A stretch of 64,000 nt of DNA. Origin: Gnetum montanum. Lineage: Eukaryota; Streptophyta; Gnetopsida; Gnetales; Gnetaceae. A program made the position numbers and the translations under genes. Of the stretch, positions 31,990-43,891 are shown piece by piece. Location: contig MNCI01017937.1 of NCBI GenBank assembly GCA_015680685.1, positions 171,836 through 235,835 of the forward strand, read 5' to 3'. The stretch's first letter is position 1; each line of letters starts with the position of its first letter. The notes beneath the pieces are model-generated. The model was not told the origin of the DNA. It made no database searches and saw nothing but the letters and a program-made list of their open reading frames with translations.

Positions 31990-34850
31990 GAAAGATCAAT
32001 AGTCACTACCATGCAATTTAAGCTAAATGCAATAATGAGTAAACTAGTGCTATCTAAAGTTCAATTGTAAATATTTTTGGTTTTATGCTTGAGTATTCTC
32101 TCAGTAATGTTTACTTTAGAGTTCTATCTTATAGGATCAAGACTGGCTTACATAGTGAATATAGTCTAAGCATTTTTATTCATCTCATTGAATAAGCACA
32201 TATCCTAAGATAAAGTTAGATGCATCAATCATGATGTAGAATGGCTTGGACTAATCAAGATCTTATAAAATTCAAGTCTTGATGATATTTTTATTCATAT
32301 GTTGGAATGCATGCTCATAATTCTTAGTCCATTCAACCGGTACATCCTTCTCTTTTTTCTCCACTAGTGATTTGAAAATCATGGAGAAATTCTCAATAAA
32401 TTGCTATAGTAACTTGTGTGTTTTAGAAATGATTTAACATATTTTACTATTTGTGATTATTGTGTCATTCCTTGGATCACTCTTATCTTTTCTAAATCTA
32501 CCTTAACTTCTTTATAAAAAAACTTCAATGCTCTAGGACAATGTCCTTCTAGATCATTAAATGATTTTTTTCTTATCAATTGGACTTAAGATTTATCTCC
32601 ACACATAATTTTAACACCTAATGTAGACTATCCAATGCTTATTCAAAATCTAATCCATAGGTAGTGAATTCATCCATGAAGACCTTTAAACCGTTGCCAA
32701 TCTATTAATGAAAAATGTTAAGAACAAGGCATTGCAAAGTTATAGGTGCATTACATAGACCAACGGGCTTCTCCTTGTGTGTAAATGTCCTTGAAGAACT
32801 TATGAATATTATCTTAACCTAGTCTTCTTGGACTATTTAGATTTTAATTAGGTATAGTAGTAATCTAGAAAACTATAATATTTATGAATCACAATGCTAT
32901 TCAATACTTGTTCTAAAATAGCAACAAAAAATGATCCTAGAAGGTTTCCATGTTCAATAGCATGAAGTTAATGTAAATCTATCATTTCTTATCTTTCTTA
33001 GGTACAATGACAAGTGAGCTCATCTATTCACTATGTTTTATAGGATAGATGAATATAGCCTTCAAGAGCTTTTCCATCTCCTTCTTTACTACTTACTTTA
33101 ATTTAGAATTCAATCTTCATCATGGTTATCACTTGGGCTTAATGGCAAAGTTTATGTAGATTGTATATTGGCATATGTGTGGATCCATACCTATAATTTC
33201 ATGATATGACTAGAAAAAATTTGTTGGTCACTTATTCATCACTTGTAGAAACTTTTATTTTTATTCCTTTGTGAGCTAGGAATTTATGATAGCTAGTTTA
33301 CCATTTTTCAAAAATATATACTCAAGGGATTCGAATAACATTTTTAGCTCTAAGGGATCTAGTTCAAATACTTCAAGAATTTCCAACTATCCCTAATCTA
33401 TCTTTGCTTCCTTCTTAACTTCTACATCTAAGAGTTGGTATATGAGTTATTCCATTTCATTTTTTATGAATGTAAGTGCTTGAAATAACTTCTATCAGTT
33501 CCATACATATTGTAGAGCTAGAGTTATAATCTAGTGTCAATCACTAGGTGCAATTTATTTTGTGATTTTTTGGTATAAGCACCTTTGAACATTGACTAAT
33601 TCAACACATAATCTACATGTTATGATTGTATGGCTTCTTATTTTCTAAATATTCTAGTTTCAATTATATCTCGTGATACTAAACATGATGCATCAAATGT
33701 TTTTCTTTTCTATCTTTTCATGTTCATTTTCCTTGAAAATTTTCAAGGACAGATCTTTGATTCTTAGCTTGGCATCAATTATGCTTATCCAAGCTTTCTC
33801 CATGATTATAGGAAATTTTACCTTATAATTGTATATATGGATTACTAGAAAATTATTAGGATATGATCAACCATTAATGGTAATCATAATATCTTCCATT
33901 AGTCCTAGGGGAATGGTGATGGATTGGTTTACAAGCTCTAACCTAAACTTGCTTTTCTTGCATGATGGTTGGTTTTAGGCATCTACATCTTTTAGGAAAT
34001 TAAATTAACTCTAGAACCTAAGCCTAGTAGAGCCTCTCATGATGCATTTCTTGAAATTTGTAATTATATTAAGGGGCTTCCTAGATTTTTTCTTTTCCTA
34101 GGAACATGTCCTTCCTTGATCTAGTCTATGATTATATGAATAAATATGATAGTTTATATAGGAACATTTTGGTTTAAAGGTGGCTTAGTTTTTGTCCCAA
34201 AGGTGGTTTGGATGGAATCTATAGCCACGGATGCCTATGATGGTTTTGGTGGAGTAGTTGACCTAAAGAATAGTCTTTTCATAGGCTTGTATTCAAATCC
34301 ACTTAGGCTATCATCCATTTATAAGTTTATAGTCTTGGTGGCATTATATTATTAAGGCAACAAATGGATTCCTCCCTACATAGGTAGAGTAGGTGATAAA
34401 TGATTAGGTTCCTAGCATTGAGAGTATTGTAGATGATGATGAACATATGCGAAAAAAGATTTAGCACATAGATTGGTAGATTTATGATACTTTAGAGGAT
34501 AATAGTGGTGTGGAAAAACATACGTGATAGAGCTGTTAGGTAATAAATGTTGATGATGATAGGGCTACCTATAGTTGTCTTAAGGATAAGAAAACCTCCT
34601 TGGGTTTTACTTCTAGATAAACTTTGGGTTTAATGCATAAGCCATAGACTCTTGTAAGTGTGAAATTATTAGATAATATTCTTTTAAATGTTTATATTAT
34701 AAAATGCTGCAGCCATAATAATTTGATTTAGATTCTTCAATCTTCTCTACTATAACTACTTCCCGTTTGTACTACTAGTAGTGCTCCTGTATATCTCTTT
34801 TCTTTCTTTTATTCTTCTCCTTGGCTCTTCTCTATTTTATTTTTCCTCCA
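31990..34850 (-). pseudogene. gag-pol remnant of Athila-like element J
   Basis: Same order and strand as element E but much more eroded. The RT active site reads FMDE (about 32668-32680) within KVFMDEFTTYG, and RNase H-like text lies near 32.1-32.3 kb. Protease-region homology to E occurs at 33.6-34.0 kb. The gag Cys segment lies near 34.60-34.76 kb (plus strand AGACTCTTGTAAGTGTGA, as at 21.97 kb). It is cut at 34850 by LTR G. The plus ORF 34146-34355 is antisense to it. Confidence 0.7.
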
Positions 34851-35696
34851 TGATGATGTCAAATTTTTTATCATTGTGATATCATAACAATAATATTATA
34901 TCAATGATGTCGTAACCCATGTTACGTCATCATTGATATGATGCCTCAAGATGTGTGTAGCCCTATAAATACTAGCACTTAAGCATACAATTGACAGCTT
35001 TCCATTCCACCCTTAGCAAAACTGTTGTATTTTTTTCTTAGTTAGTGATAAAGTGAATGTATGCAGTGTGCTGTTTAGCAGTTTTGTGGAATCCTTATTC
35101 AGGTGAAATGTACTTGGGGGCATATTTCATAATTGGAAATAAAGATCAAGATTGCTTCTCATCATTGTAGCATCCACTTAGTTTTGCTATTTTACTTAGA
35201 TTAATTTTCATGTTTACTTAGCTAACTTTTTATATTTTCAAAGTGCTTTACTTTCATTTATTCATTAGAAAAGTGGAATGAGTACAAATGGTTTCAAGAA
35301 TCTAAGTGTAATTATTTGGTAATCCCAGTAGTGTTATTACTTGGTTCACACAGTAGCATAATGCTTGGTAACCTAGTAATGATTACATGAGCCTAAGGTA
35401 TGTACGATAAACAAAGACTAGATGCTCATCACTGTAGGGTAGAATAAGTTTACATTCTTATCATTACATTTATGCTTAGGAGTAAAATGAGTTGTACAAC
35501 ATCACTTAACATACACCTCACTATGAGTTAAACCATACACTTAGTCTTCACTAACTTGAAGTCAGAAGATAATAATCACAAACTAAATATCAATTACTAA
35601 GCATAATAACATTTTCCATTTGTAAATTATGATATGGTCATGTGCTAGCACTTGTGACTTATATGGTAGAGTGTTGGAAGGCTCCACCACTCATCA
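34851..35696 (+). repeat. LTR G: 5' LTR of an Athila-like element
   Basis: An 846-bp LTR from TGATGATGTC to CCACTCATCA, directly followed by a primer binding site. It is inserted in the gag of element J with CTCCA to its left. A 42-bp near-perfect hairpin and the TATA box CTATAAATA (34963-34971) are close to the start. Confidence 0.85.
34898..34939 (+). promoter_or_regulatory. U3 hairpin: 19-bp arms before the TATA box (LTR G)
   Basis: ATATCAATGATGTCGTAAC (34898-34916) pairs with GTTACGTCATCATTGATAT (34921-34939) at 18 of 19 positions, with loop CCAT. It lies 24 bp before the TATA box. A smaller TGATATCA dyad lies at 34877-34884. Confidence 0.85.
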
Positions 35697-35697
35697 T

Positions 35698-35717
35698 TGG
35701 CATCATTACCGAGGATA
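35698..35717 (+). other. Primer binding site of element G
   Basis: TGGCATCATTACCGAGGATA follows LTR G after one base. It matches the Athila-type site TGGCGCCGTTGCCGGGGA with differences that are all transitions. Confidence 0.8.
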
Positions 35718-35875
35718 TGACAATGTATGCTTAAGAGTTAATCTTACATAGTCCATTGTATCAAAAGCTAAAAAAACTTATCTTTCATATGATTAATTAA
35801 TCATACTAACACACATACACACACACAAGAAAGCATCAAAAGTTATATCATGGCTTTAACACAAAGAAAATATGT

Positions 35876-38170
35876 CATCTTCTAAAGATATATAGAAAAG
35901 TAATGACAAAAAAATATGATAATGAGGATTGTAGTGCACCAATGCAAATGAGAGTTTCATATGCTCACAATGATCTATACTATCATGATTTCACATTCAT
36001 CCTTCATCAAGATGAACAATTTAGATGGAGTGATATGTAGGACAACATAATCCTACCACCAAGATGCTCCACACCACTAATGTTTTGAGCAGACCGCAAG
36101 AAGGCCAACGTAAGTCATGAACAGGAAGGATACCAAGTCACAAAGGACATGACCAGGTTATACTAGCCAATAGAGGCTTAGGTAGAAAGGATGCTATTAT
36201 GGAAATCCAATATGAATAAGAGAAGGAAATGAAATCCCCTCAAATAGTTTTCCCAGATAAAATTAAAGAGACCTCACTCCAAGCTAATAAATTCTATCAA
36301 CTTTAGAGATCCCACTCTTACACTCCTATTATACACATTGAAGATCCTATCAACATAAAGTTGAAGTCAAATCTTGTAGAGGACCTTGGTAGAAATACAA
36401 AATACTAGAGACATAAGTAGAGCTCAGGGCCTAGTCTTCTAACAAGCCAAAGGAGAATGAATCAAGGAGTCACTAAAGGAGAACCAGTTGGCACTATTCT
36501 CTAATTGATTCCTCCACCTCTTCATGCTCATCTGCAGATTTTGACAAGAAGGAATGCAAATATAGAGATCATAACAGGGTAAGAAAAAGGGATGGTGAGA
36601 GACATAAGCATAGAAGAAGATATCCTAACAGGGAAGAGGATGATTAAGTACAAAGAGATAAAGGATCAAACATGAAGAAAGGAAGCATTATGAACATAGA
36701 AGGGGTCTCCACTACAATATAGCCTACGAAATCAATCACTATGAAGAACCACTATTGGACACTCATAGTATGATAAACATTAGGGAAGTAGCCTACATTT
36801 CAATAAGGCACATAAGGAAAAATTGCATTAAGTAGCTAGACTTGAACAATATGCCTTGATTTAAGGGTGGATATAATGCAAATCTAGAACACCACCTTTA
36901 AGCATTCCATGATACTTGTGTCCTCCAAAACATTGAAAGTGATTTAAAAAAAACTAAAGTTATTCTCAAGGATACTAATTAAGGAGGTAAAAAGATGGTA
37001 TAGATTCCTAGAACTAGAATCAATTCAAAGATGGAGTATCATGCTAGAACTCTTCAATGATAAATATCATACTTACTCACGAGTGTCAAACTTAAGAAAG
37101 TAGATCCAAGGATGGAAGCAAGGAACATGATGCAGTAATGGATAGATACTATTCTTGACTATACTAATGTCTAGGCCATGAATTCTTGCAAACAAAACAA
37201 CTAAGGCACATAATAGATGGGTTGAGGAAAACAACTAGAGAGATCCTTAGGATTTTTGTCCAAGGACAACTATTTGAGATGATTGTCCATTAGATTCAAT
37301 GATTAATTAATCAAGTAGAAAATGAGAACTTAAGAAGAGAGAGTCAGCTAAAGAGTATAATAGAGATCCATCAATAAGAAAATGTGATGTGTAGATATGT
37401 AACAAGTAAGAGGATGAAAACTTGGAAGATGTTATCTAGAAAAAGACTCTACCTATCCAAAAGTTAGTAAATGATATAACAACTATGATAGAGAAAATGT
37501 AGGATTTGGTGCATGAAAAATGCTATATAACCCTAAAGATTATGGAAGAGAAGACTAAACAATCACTTAATAAGGGTAGGGAGAAGAAAAAGAAAAGAGA
37601 CTATGGATGTAATGGAAAAGTTGATTCAGTGGTAGAATGTATTGACTCTAGTTCAGAGGAAGAGGAAGGATGTAAGGTATGCCAATATGAACATCCTAAG
37701 GAATGTTGCCCTAGTATGATCCACTTGAAGCATTCTAGAGTATATGCATTGAATCCAAGCTTTGTCAAGTAGATGCCCAAAAGGCTACCTTATCCCCAAG
37801 GTAATATAAGGTAACCTTTTCAACCAACATATTACCCAAGTAGAGCCTACCCACAAGCACAAGAGCAATACCACTAGTAGTAGGAACATCCATAGACATG
37901 GGCGATGCCACTACCAATGCAACAATATTGATACAAGCAACTAGACCCTTATGGATATTACGTTCAACATCCAATATCTCTAGGGAATGCTTTAGTCCAA
38001 ACTTCACTAGAATGATATAGGCCTACTAGTCCAAGTATGAACCATAGTCCTTATGCACATTTTCTAGCAACTAGCCTATTAAATTCCCATTCCAATTCTT
38101 TGCCACAAGTGCCACCACTTGTCATGCAAGGGAAACACCCATCACAACCTTAGTAGAAAAGTGCTACAAG
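35876..38170 (+). pseudogene. gag of Athila-like element G
   Basis: It starts MSSSKDI at 35876, then VSYAHNDLYYHDFTFILHQDE, parallel to the gag of E. A capsid-like middle follows near 36.8-37.2 kb (FKGGYNANLEHHL-AFHDTC). The best-preserved frame is 37506-37772: a Lys/Glu-rich part, the knuckle-like GCKVCQYEHPKECC and SRVYALNPSFVK. The frame after the TAG continues MPKRLPYPQGNIR and a Tyr/Gln-rich tail. Frames change several times. Confidence 0.75.
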
Positions 38171-38379
38171 GGAAATATACAAAGAGAAGGTCATACTAGC
38201 AATACTAACAGAAAATCAAGAAAACATCATTTCTTTAGGACATGTCTAGAAAAGGCTAGTAGAATTAGGACATCATTGAGATAAGTTTCTTCTATGATAA
38301 ATTCTCCAAATAATACCATGCTTTCACAACAATCGAATCAAGAACTCACAATTACCATGCTAACTGAAATGGAATCAAA

Positions 38380-39210
38380 ATAGATAAAGGTAGGAAAATT
38401 TCCTAAGAAAAGAAATGATCCAAGAAATTTTTTGATTTATTTGTAAATTGCTAGAAATTCACCATGCAAGGCTCTACTAGACAAAAGTTCTAGAGTCAAC
38501 TTGATAGATCCAAGAAATTTTTTGATAGATGAAATTAGGCCAATTAAAACCACATGTCTAAAATCCTTCAATGGATCATGTGTCATAATCAGGGGTATAA
38601 TCAACTTAGCCTTCGTGTAGGAGAGAAATTCCACACTAGTGCAGATTTCACCATCATAGAGGAGATGCCAGGTTTCAACATGATTCTAGGTAGGCCTTGG
38701 CTAGCCCAACTAAGGGCCATCTCCTCTCCCATCCACCAAGAAATCCACCTTCCATATAAAGGTGGTCAAGCTATCATCCATGGTGATAATGCTTCCTCTT
38801 TGACTATGCATAACATAGACATGGCACAAGTTTCAGAAGAAGAGTTGTTTGGTGGTACAGCTACGACAACCAATGCAATTCCTAAGGCTAACACACCTGA
38901 ACGAGTGGTTGAACCCAATAGCCTCCTAGAGGATCCTAAGCCTTTCACACACTCGAATCCACACCTAATTAGGAAGAAATTATGTGATCAAGACTTTTAC
39001 TTGGCCAAAAACACGTTAAGCACTAGCTCACCCCTCACCTCCGTTGGCCATGCATTTTTTATTTTTTCTTGGGTTACATTTGTTCATGCATTTACATTTC
39101 ACCTAATTGCCTACTTTACACACTACTTTGCTTTGTTTACACATTTCTACTTTGTTTACACATTCATCTACTTAACTTATGCATTGCATTTGAAAAACAA
39201 CAAAAACGTA
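38380..39210 (+). pseudogene. chimeric protease: Athila-like N-part joined to Tat-like C-part
   Basis: The first part (38.40-38.50 kb) reads RNDPRNFLIYL and CKALLDKSSRVNLI, matching the protease start of element E (SPLIYL, CKALLDFDSKVNLI). From about 38.51 kb it changes to the Tat type: LKSFNGS, EEMPGFNMILGRPWLAQLR, SSPIHQEIHLPYKGG, IIHGDNASS, found in elements I, D and R. The two types meet where both encode the same domain. The 20-bp phrase GATCCAAGAAATTTTTTGAT occurs at about 38418 and again at 38508, at the join. The tail (to 39213) ends in hydrophobic low-complexity sequence of unclear meaning. Confidence 0.7.
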
Positions 39211-39419
39211 TGACCCAAAAAGGCCTTAAACTAGCCTACCTTGAAACGGCCTAAAACTATCACTTTTTACATTACTTTCCTTTCATTCATCCATTTTACC
39301 TTTATTTAGGATAGGTGTTTCTTGATGTTTTTTTCTTTCTAGTTGATTTTTTGTAGGATCTTGCAGGCACACAACATGACCATGCATGCAGCATCGCACC
39401 TTACACAAGTAAGATAAGC

Positions 39420-39662
39420 ACTAGTCCACTATGACTATAAATTGGCACAAATTGTCCTTAGGTCATGACATTAAACTGGTAGAATAGCTCATCCTTGGAT
39501 CATGACATTAAACTGGCACAACAAATTGTCCTTGGGTCATGATGTTAAACTGTTACAACATCCACTGTCTGCTACAACATTAAACTAGCATCTAATAGTC
39601 TATTAGGACTATAAACTAGCATATCATGGTCTACCAGGACTTTAAACTGGCATGTTGTTAAT
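39420..39662 (+). repeat. AAACTGGCA tandem array (C-side element)
   Basis: Seven or eight units of about 30-45 bp, for example TCATGACATTAAACTGGCA, GACTATAAACTAGCATA and GACTTTAAACTGGCATG, follow the protease. RT and integrase, expected in an autonomous element, are absent between this array and the 3' end. Confidence 0.85.
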
Positions 39663-40756
39663 CTTTTGGAGCACTTGCCATCAGTGCAACCTAAGGATCA
39701 CTCACAACATAATTGCCTCCCACCATTTTGTTGATCTTTTGGAGCACTTGCCATTAGTACGACCTTTAGAAGACTCACAGTATCATCACCTTGGCACTTT
39801 CACCAGCTTCCTGAGCACTTGCAACTAGTAGATCATTTGACACATTTGTAGCATCTTTGCATCTAGCACCTATGGCATCTTCACATCTGACATTTACATT
39901 GGCATTTCATGTTATGTGGTTTTTTTTGTCTTCTTGGAGTTGTGTTTGTAGGACGAAGCCTCAGAGGTGGTCATGCAGAGATGCATCTCATTATAGTAGC
40001 AAGTTACCACATTGCTCTGATGTGCATGATTAGACTAGTTGAGCCAGTCAAGAGCGCACCTCCCCTCTCATCCTTATTACAACCTATGCACATTCACTCT
40101 GTTATCCTAATATCCTCTCATCTCCCACATACTCATGATTTCACATCCCTCTAGCATATGTATTGTGATGTACATGACATTCTCTTCACATCAACCACTA
40201 AACTCATGATGGACGTAATGTAACTCATCCCATGGGAAGCCTTTGTGGGTTGGTCAAAGCCCTAAATGGATGTAACATAATTCATCCTAGGGAGGCAACA
40301 CTTTCCTATAGATGAAATGTGGTTACATAAAAAAAATCCCCTTTACATGATGGCCCATCCCTTGCAGCTAGTATTTAGCAGTAAGTCAAACCCAATGGAG
40401 GTTCACCTCACAGTAAAACAAAAAATAAAAAAAATGGGGAAAAGAACATCCGCAAGAAAATTGATAATGCTACAGCTTTGCAATTGGCCTAGCCTTCGAT
40501 TGAATTTGACTCTCTCATAAGCATTTTGATGAGAGGTCAATGTTTTTTGGGGCAAGCCACTTTATGCCATGGTCACTATTAGCCATGATGAATTTGCATC
40601 TTACACCATGATCCACTATTTGCATTTCATTCCCACAGTTCAAATTTCATCTCTCTAGCATTGCCTATACCCCTTTGTCCCTTATATCACTCTTGATCTT
40701 GGTAAAATGACATCCAATCTTGTGCCGACGAGTGATGCTGGTGACATGTCTACTAT
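39663..40756 (+). other. 3' noncoding region (C-side element)
   Basis: Two copies of a CTTTTGGAGCACTTGCCAT-containing phrase (39671 and 39736) give a short direct duplication. From 39920 it parallels element I's 3' region. No coding frame is supported; the 81-aa and 67-aa ORFs have no signature. Confidence 0.5.
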
Positions 40757-40832
40757 GGTGTTTTGTAATTCTTTGTTGACGTCTCTCGAGACACTCCTCT
40801 AGACGTTAACAAAGAGGGGCCATTGAAACACC
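40757..40832 (+). other. polypurine tract inside an imperfect inverted repeat (C-side element)
   Basis: This is the best preserved copy. TCTTTGTTGACGTCT (40770-40784) pairs with AGACGTTAACAAAGA (40801-40815) at 14 of 15 positions. The outer arms are GGTGTTTT (40757-40764) and GAAACACC (40825-40832). AAAGAGGGG, the purine tract, straddles the end of the inner 3' arm and precedes the LTR. Confidence 0.85.
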
Positions 40833-41969
40833 ACAAAATTTTAAGTCTTGACATCATGACTGCAAATATGGTTAAGTGTCAAAATGGTGGCACTTTGGCC
40901 ATATTTTTCCAAGTGTTGAGTGTATTCAGCTCCAACTACTAAATTTGCAAAATTTTTCTAAGTGTTAGAATATTGGCACTTTCTACAGATTCACATGTCA
41001 CCCTGTCATGCTATATAGCGTAGCACCATGTCTACTATAGTGTAGCACCCTGTTACGTTGTGTAGCATAGCACTATGTATCCTATAGCATAGCACCCTAT
41101 CATGTTGCATAGCGTAGCATCCTATCCAGCATTGTAGCCAGTGTCCCGTGTCCCACACGTAACATGGGACAAGCATGATCCCACCCACAGCACTGCCGCA
41201 TGGCACTTGATTTACATTTTGGGCTAACCCTAGCCCTATAAACACCCCTGCGTCCTCTTTTGAAAACGAGAAGGAGGAGGCTTCCATTCTTGACCAGTAA
41301 GATAGTTGGAACTTCCATTTTTGGCATTTGGCACTTTGGCATCTTGGCACTTAGCTCCATGGACAAATAAGACCCAGAGCACACTACACTGGTAGAGAGG
41401 CATAGCTACACTGTGTGGTACACTACAACCCCATTGTAGACCTGTAGAAAATTACATGGTACACCATGGCTACCAACCTAGCAGGCATAGTCCAACATAG
41501 TAAGCATTAGACTTCACAGCCTAACACCATCGAGGCTATGACTATGCTCCCACTACGCTTATTGTGCACTGTGTATCCCTTTGTGAATCAGCTAAGCTCC
41601 CTCTTTTGGGGCGATCCACTACTGTTCTCAAACTCTATTACATTTCTCAAGAATTTCACTTTTTCATTCAATATAACACTTGTATTTTCTCACTTTTCAT
41701 ACTTATTATAACATTCACATCACAGTTCTCAATCTGGAACACCCTGCTACGCTCTAGACTTCCTGGACTTGATGCTTGCATGTAACGTAGTATAAAATCT
41801 TCTTGCACATGGTCATTTTAACACAATGTAAGTCCCTATTTGATCAACAAGATTGTTCAAGGAATCCCATTTCCCTTCTCTCCAGCATGGCCCTCGCATG
41901 GATTCGAGGTTAGGCTGTACACCTGGCAACCTCTTGGTGTTCCAACCACTGACGTTTTCAGATGTCACA
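40824..41969 (+). repeat. LTR C: 3' LTR, same family as LTRs A and R
   Basis: It runs from TGAAACACC to GTCACA, 1146 bp, shorter than A and R. The last ~150 bp match A and R (AAGTCCCTATTTGATCAAC, TTCTCCAGCATGGCCCTCGC, CTGACGTTTTC). U3 carries TAGCGTAGCAC and TAGCATAGCAC units at 41005-41130, then CTATAAACA at 41236-41244. ORFs at 41006-41384 (minus) are incidental. Confidence 0.8.
41005..41130 (+). promoter_or_regulatory. U3 array of TAGCRTAGCACC units (LTR C)
   Basis: Five or six units of 20-30 bp contain TAGCGTAGCACC or TAGCATAGCACC, with partner sequences CATGCTAT and ATGTTGCAT. The TATA box follows about 105 bp later. The motif is related to the GCTATGC dyads of LTR R and differs from the ATTACGC dyads of LTR A, although the flanking LTR sequence is shared. 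Confidence 0.7.
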
Positions 41970-41975
41970 CATATG

Positions 41976-42336
41976 AGACCAATGGAAGAGTAATCTTGAT
42001 GGCTAAATTTAATGCTAACATCACCCATATATTCTTCCTCAACATCCAATGATAGTTTGAAGAAAAGAAGGAAAGGAAATTGACACTTCTATTTTCTTGC
42101 CTCATTAGAAACTTGTGTCAACAAGCTAGAATCCTAGGATATACCAATGATATTCCAAGGAAGGCCCAAAATGCTTCCTATGCAGAGATGTTTAAGACAG
42201 TGCCACCAAAGTAGGATGAAATAAAAAAAGTAATAGGCACTAAGGGAGATGTAGGTACCACACTTATCAGTAGCATTCCAACTACTAGTCAGCAACAGCA
42301 AGAAGGACCTACTAGCCAGCTAGAAACTGAACAACA
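41976..42336 (+). pseudogene. C-terminal piece of a 'putative plant transposon protein'-like ORF
   Basis: One frame with a few stops runs between LTR C and LTR D. It reads RVILMAKFNANITHIFFLNI, then KLTLLFSCLIRNLCQQARIL, then a Gln/Thr-rich end (TTSQQQQEGPTSQLETEQQ) and several stops. The LLFSCLIRNLCQQA block resembles LPFSCLI in the ORF inside E's 3' LTR and the end of the same plant-transposon domain. Its N-terminal part is missing; the sequence left of it is LTR C, so insertion or recombination cut it. Confidence 0.5.
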
Positions 42337-42352
42337 ATAGTAATAGAAATAA

Positions 42353-43864
42353 TGAAACACCAAAAAAATTTTCATGTGATAATCAATCTTCATCATGTAG
42401 CTTTCACCTCATAAAACTTGAGGTAAAATTTAATTGTAAATGTGAGTATTGTAATCCACAGTGGGAAATTTCACTTACTTTATACTTTTGGGGCTGAAAA
42501 ATGCCTTGTACGTGGTCAAAGCCACATTTCCCAAATGAAAAAGAGTCACCTAGTATCTATATTTGGGCTTGGGGGATGGGTCAAAAATGTGTTTTAGAAT
42601 GTCAAAAAAGGAAATTTTATGGGTTTTATGGGGGGTATATAATTTTCTATGCTAGAAGCACATGCATGAATGTAAATCTCACCTACCCCTAATGTGGTAG
42701 GGTAGGGGTTTTGGAAACATTTCCCCTTTAGCATGGAGACCACCTACATAGCTTAGAGACCTCTCCCTATTTCCCATAGTGTGGATTCTTTACCACCAAC
42801 ATTGAAAATTGCATCCTCCAACATGGAAGCCATAAAAACCAAAATCCATTACTTTATGCACTTTGACATTGACCAACAACTTCAACAACCATGGTGGAGA
42901 GCTCAGTGTAGAAGATTCATCTTCAGCATGGAAGGTGTGCCCTAGTTACTATTTATAGTAAATAAAATGGCCATGGTAGAAGCACTTACTATGTATAGTA
43001 ACCCCTCAAATTGGGCATCCATCTCACCTAAATTTGATAGCCAATTTGTAGTCAATTTATAGCCATTTGCAGTCAAATCACAATCGATTTGTAGCCCCTT
43101 TCATGACCCAAAGTACCTATAAAAGCAAACATCTAACACCATCAACAAGTTCTAGAATTTAACAAGGTCCAACAAATTGTTTCTCATGGTTGAACTTTCT
43201 AGCACTTAAATACATTGAGCATACAAGTAATTCTCTAAGCACTAATTCTGCACTTGGGGCATTTTCAAGCACTAAAGAGTTCTTACAATCTCCCATGTTT
43301 GCATCCTCTTAAACCACATAGTCGAAGCATAACCACCTAAAGATTTTTAAATTTTGGATGTCAAGACTACACTTTTGGGATTCCCAAACCCTAGTATGGA
43401 GTAATCTGACATCCAAATTTTCCACATTTTGTACCCCCTAGTAGTAACCTAACTTGTAGATTTGAGGTTGTAGTAGTTGAGGAAGATTCAAGAGTAGCTT
43501 ATTACCCATATCATGGAGTAGATCACATTGAATTCAATAGGATTTGAACTCATGCATAAGTGAACCCTCTTTCTACTCATCTAGGCACCATTTGTATACA
43601 TTTCTCTAATTTAATATTGATTCTTTCTTAATAAAGTTTTAAGTTTTAAGATTTTTGTTAAAAATAAATTTATTTTCTATGCATTATTTGGATATGTTTT
43701 CATTTCCATGTTTTGCATTCCATAAGTCCCTAGTTGACCTACCAAACTAGCCAAGGTGCCTCAACTCCCATTTTTTTGTAGAGGCGTTGGGGATTCGGGG
43801 TTGGAGAACTTTTGTACTTGGGATCTCTAGCTTTTTTTAGTGATTGAGATTTTTAGTAACAACA
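42353..43864 (+). repeat. LTR D: 5' LTR
   Basis: A 1512-bp LTR from TGAAACACC to AACAACA, aligned with LTR H. No inverted repeat precedes it, as expected for a 5' LTR. U3 words such as CCATAGTGTGGA and CAACATGGAAGCC (42690-42950) recur in the 55.4-57.6 kb repeats. The TATA box CTATAAAAG is at 43118-43126. Confidence 0.85.
43118..43126 (+). promoter_or_regulatory. TATA box of LTR D
   Basis: CTATAAAAG lies about 765 bp into the LTR, at the position aligned with the LTR H box. Confidence 0.65.
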
Positions 43865-43872
43865 ACCTTTCT

Positions 43873-43891
43873 TGGTGCTAGAAGGAGGGCC
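43873..43891 (+). other. candidate primer binding site of element D
   Basis: TGGTGCTAGAAGGAGGGCC starts 8 nt after the LTR. Element R has TGGCACTAGAAGGAGGACC at the same place, so the site is conserved. TGG at the start would pair with a tRNA CCA end. I cannot name the tRNA with confidence. Confidence 0.6.
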
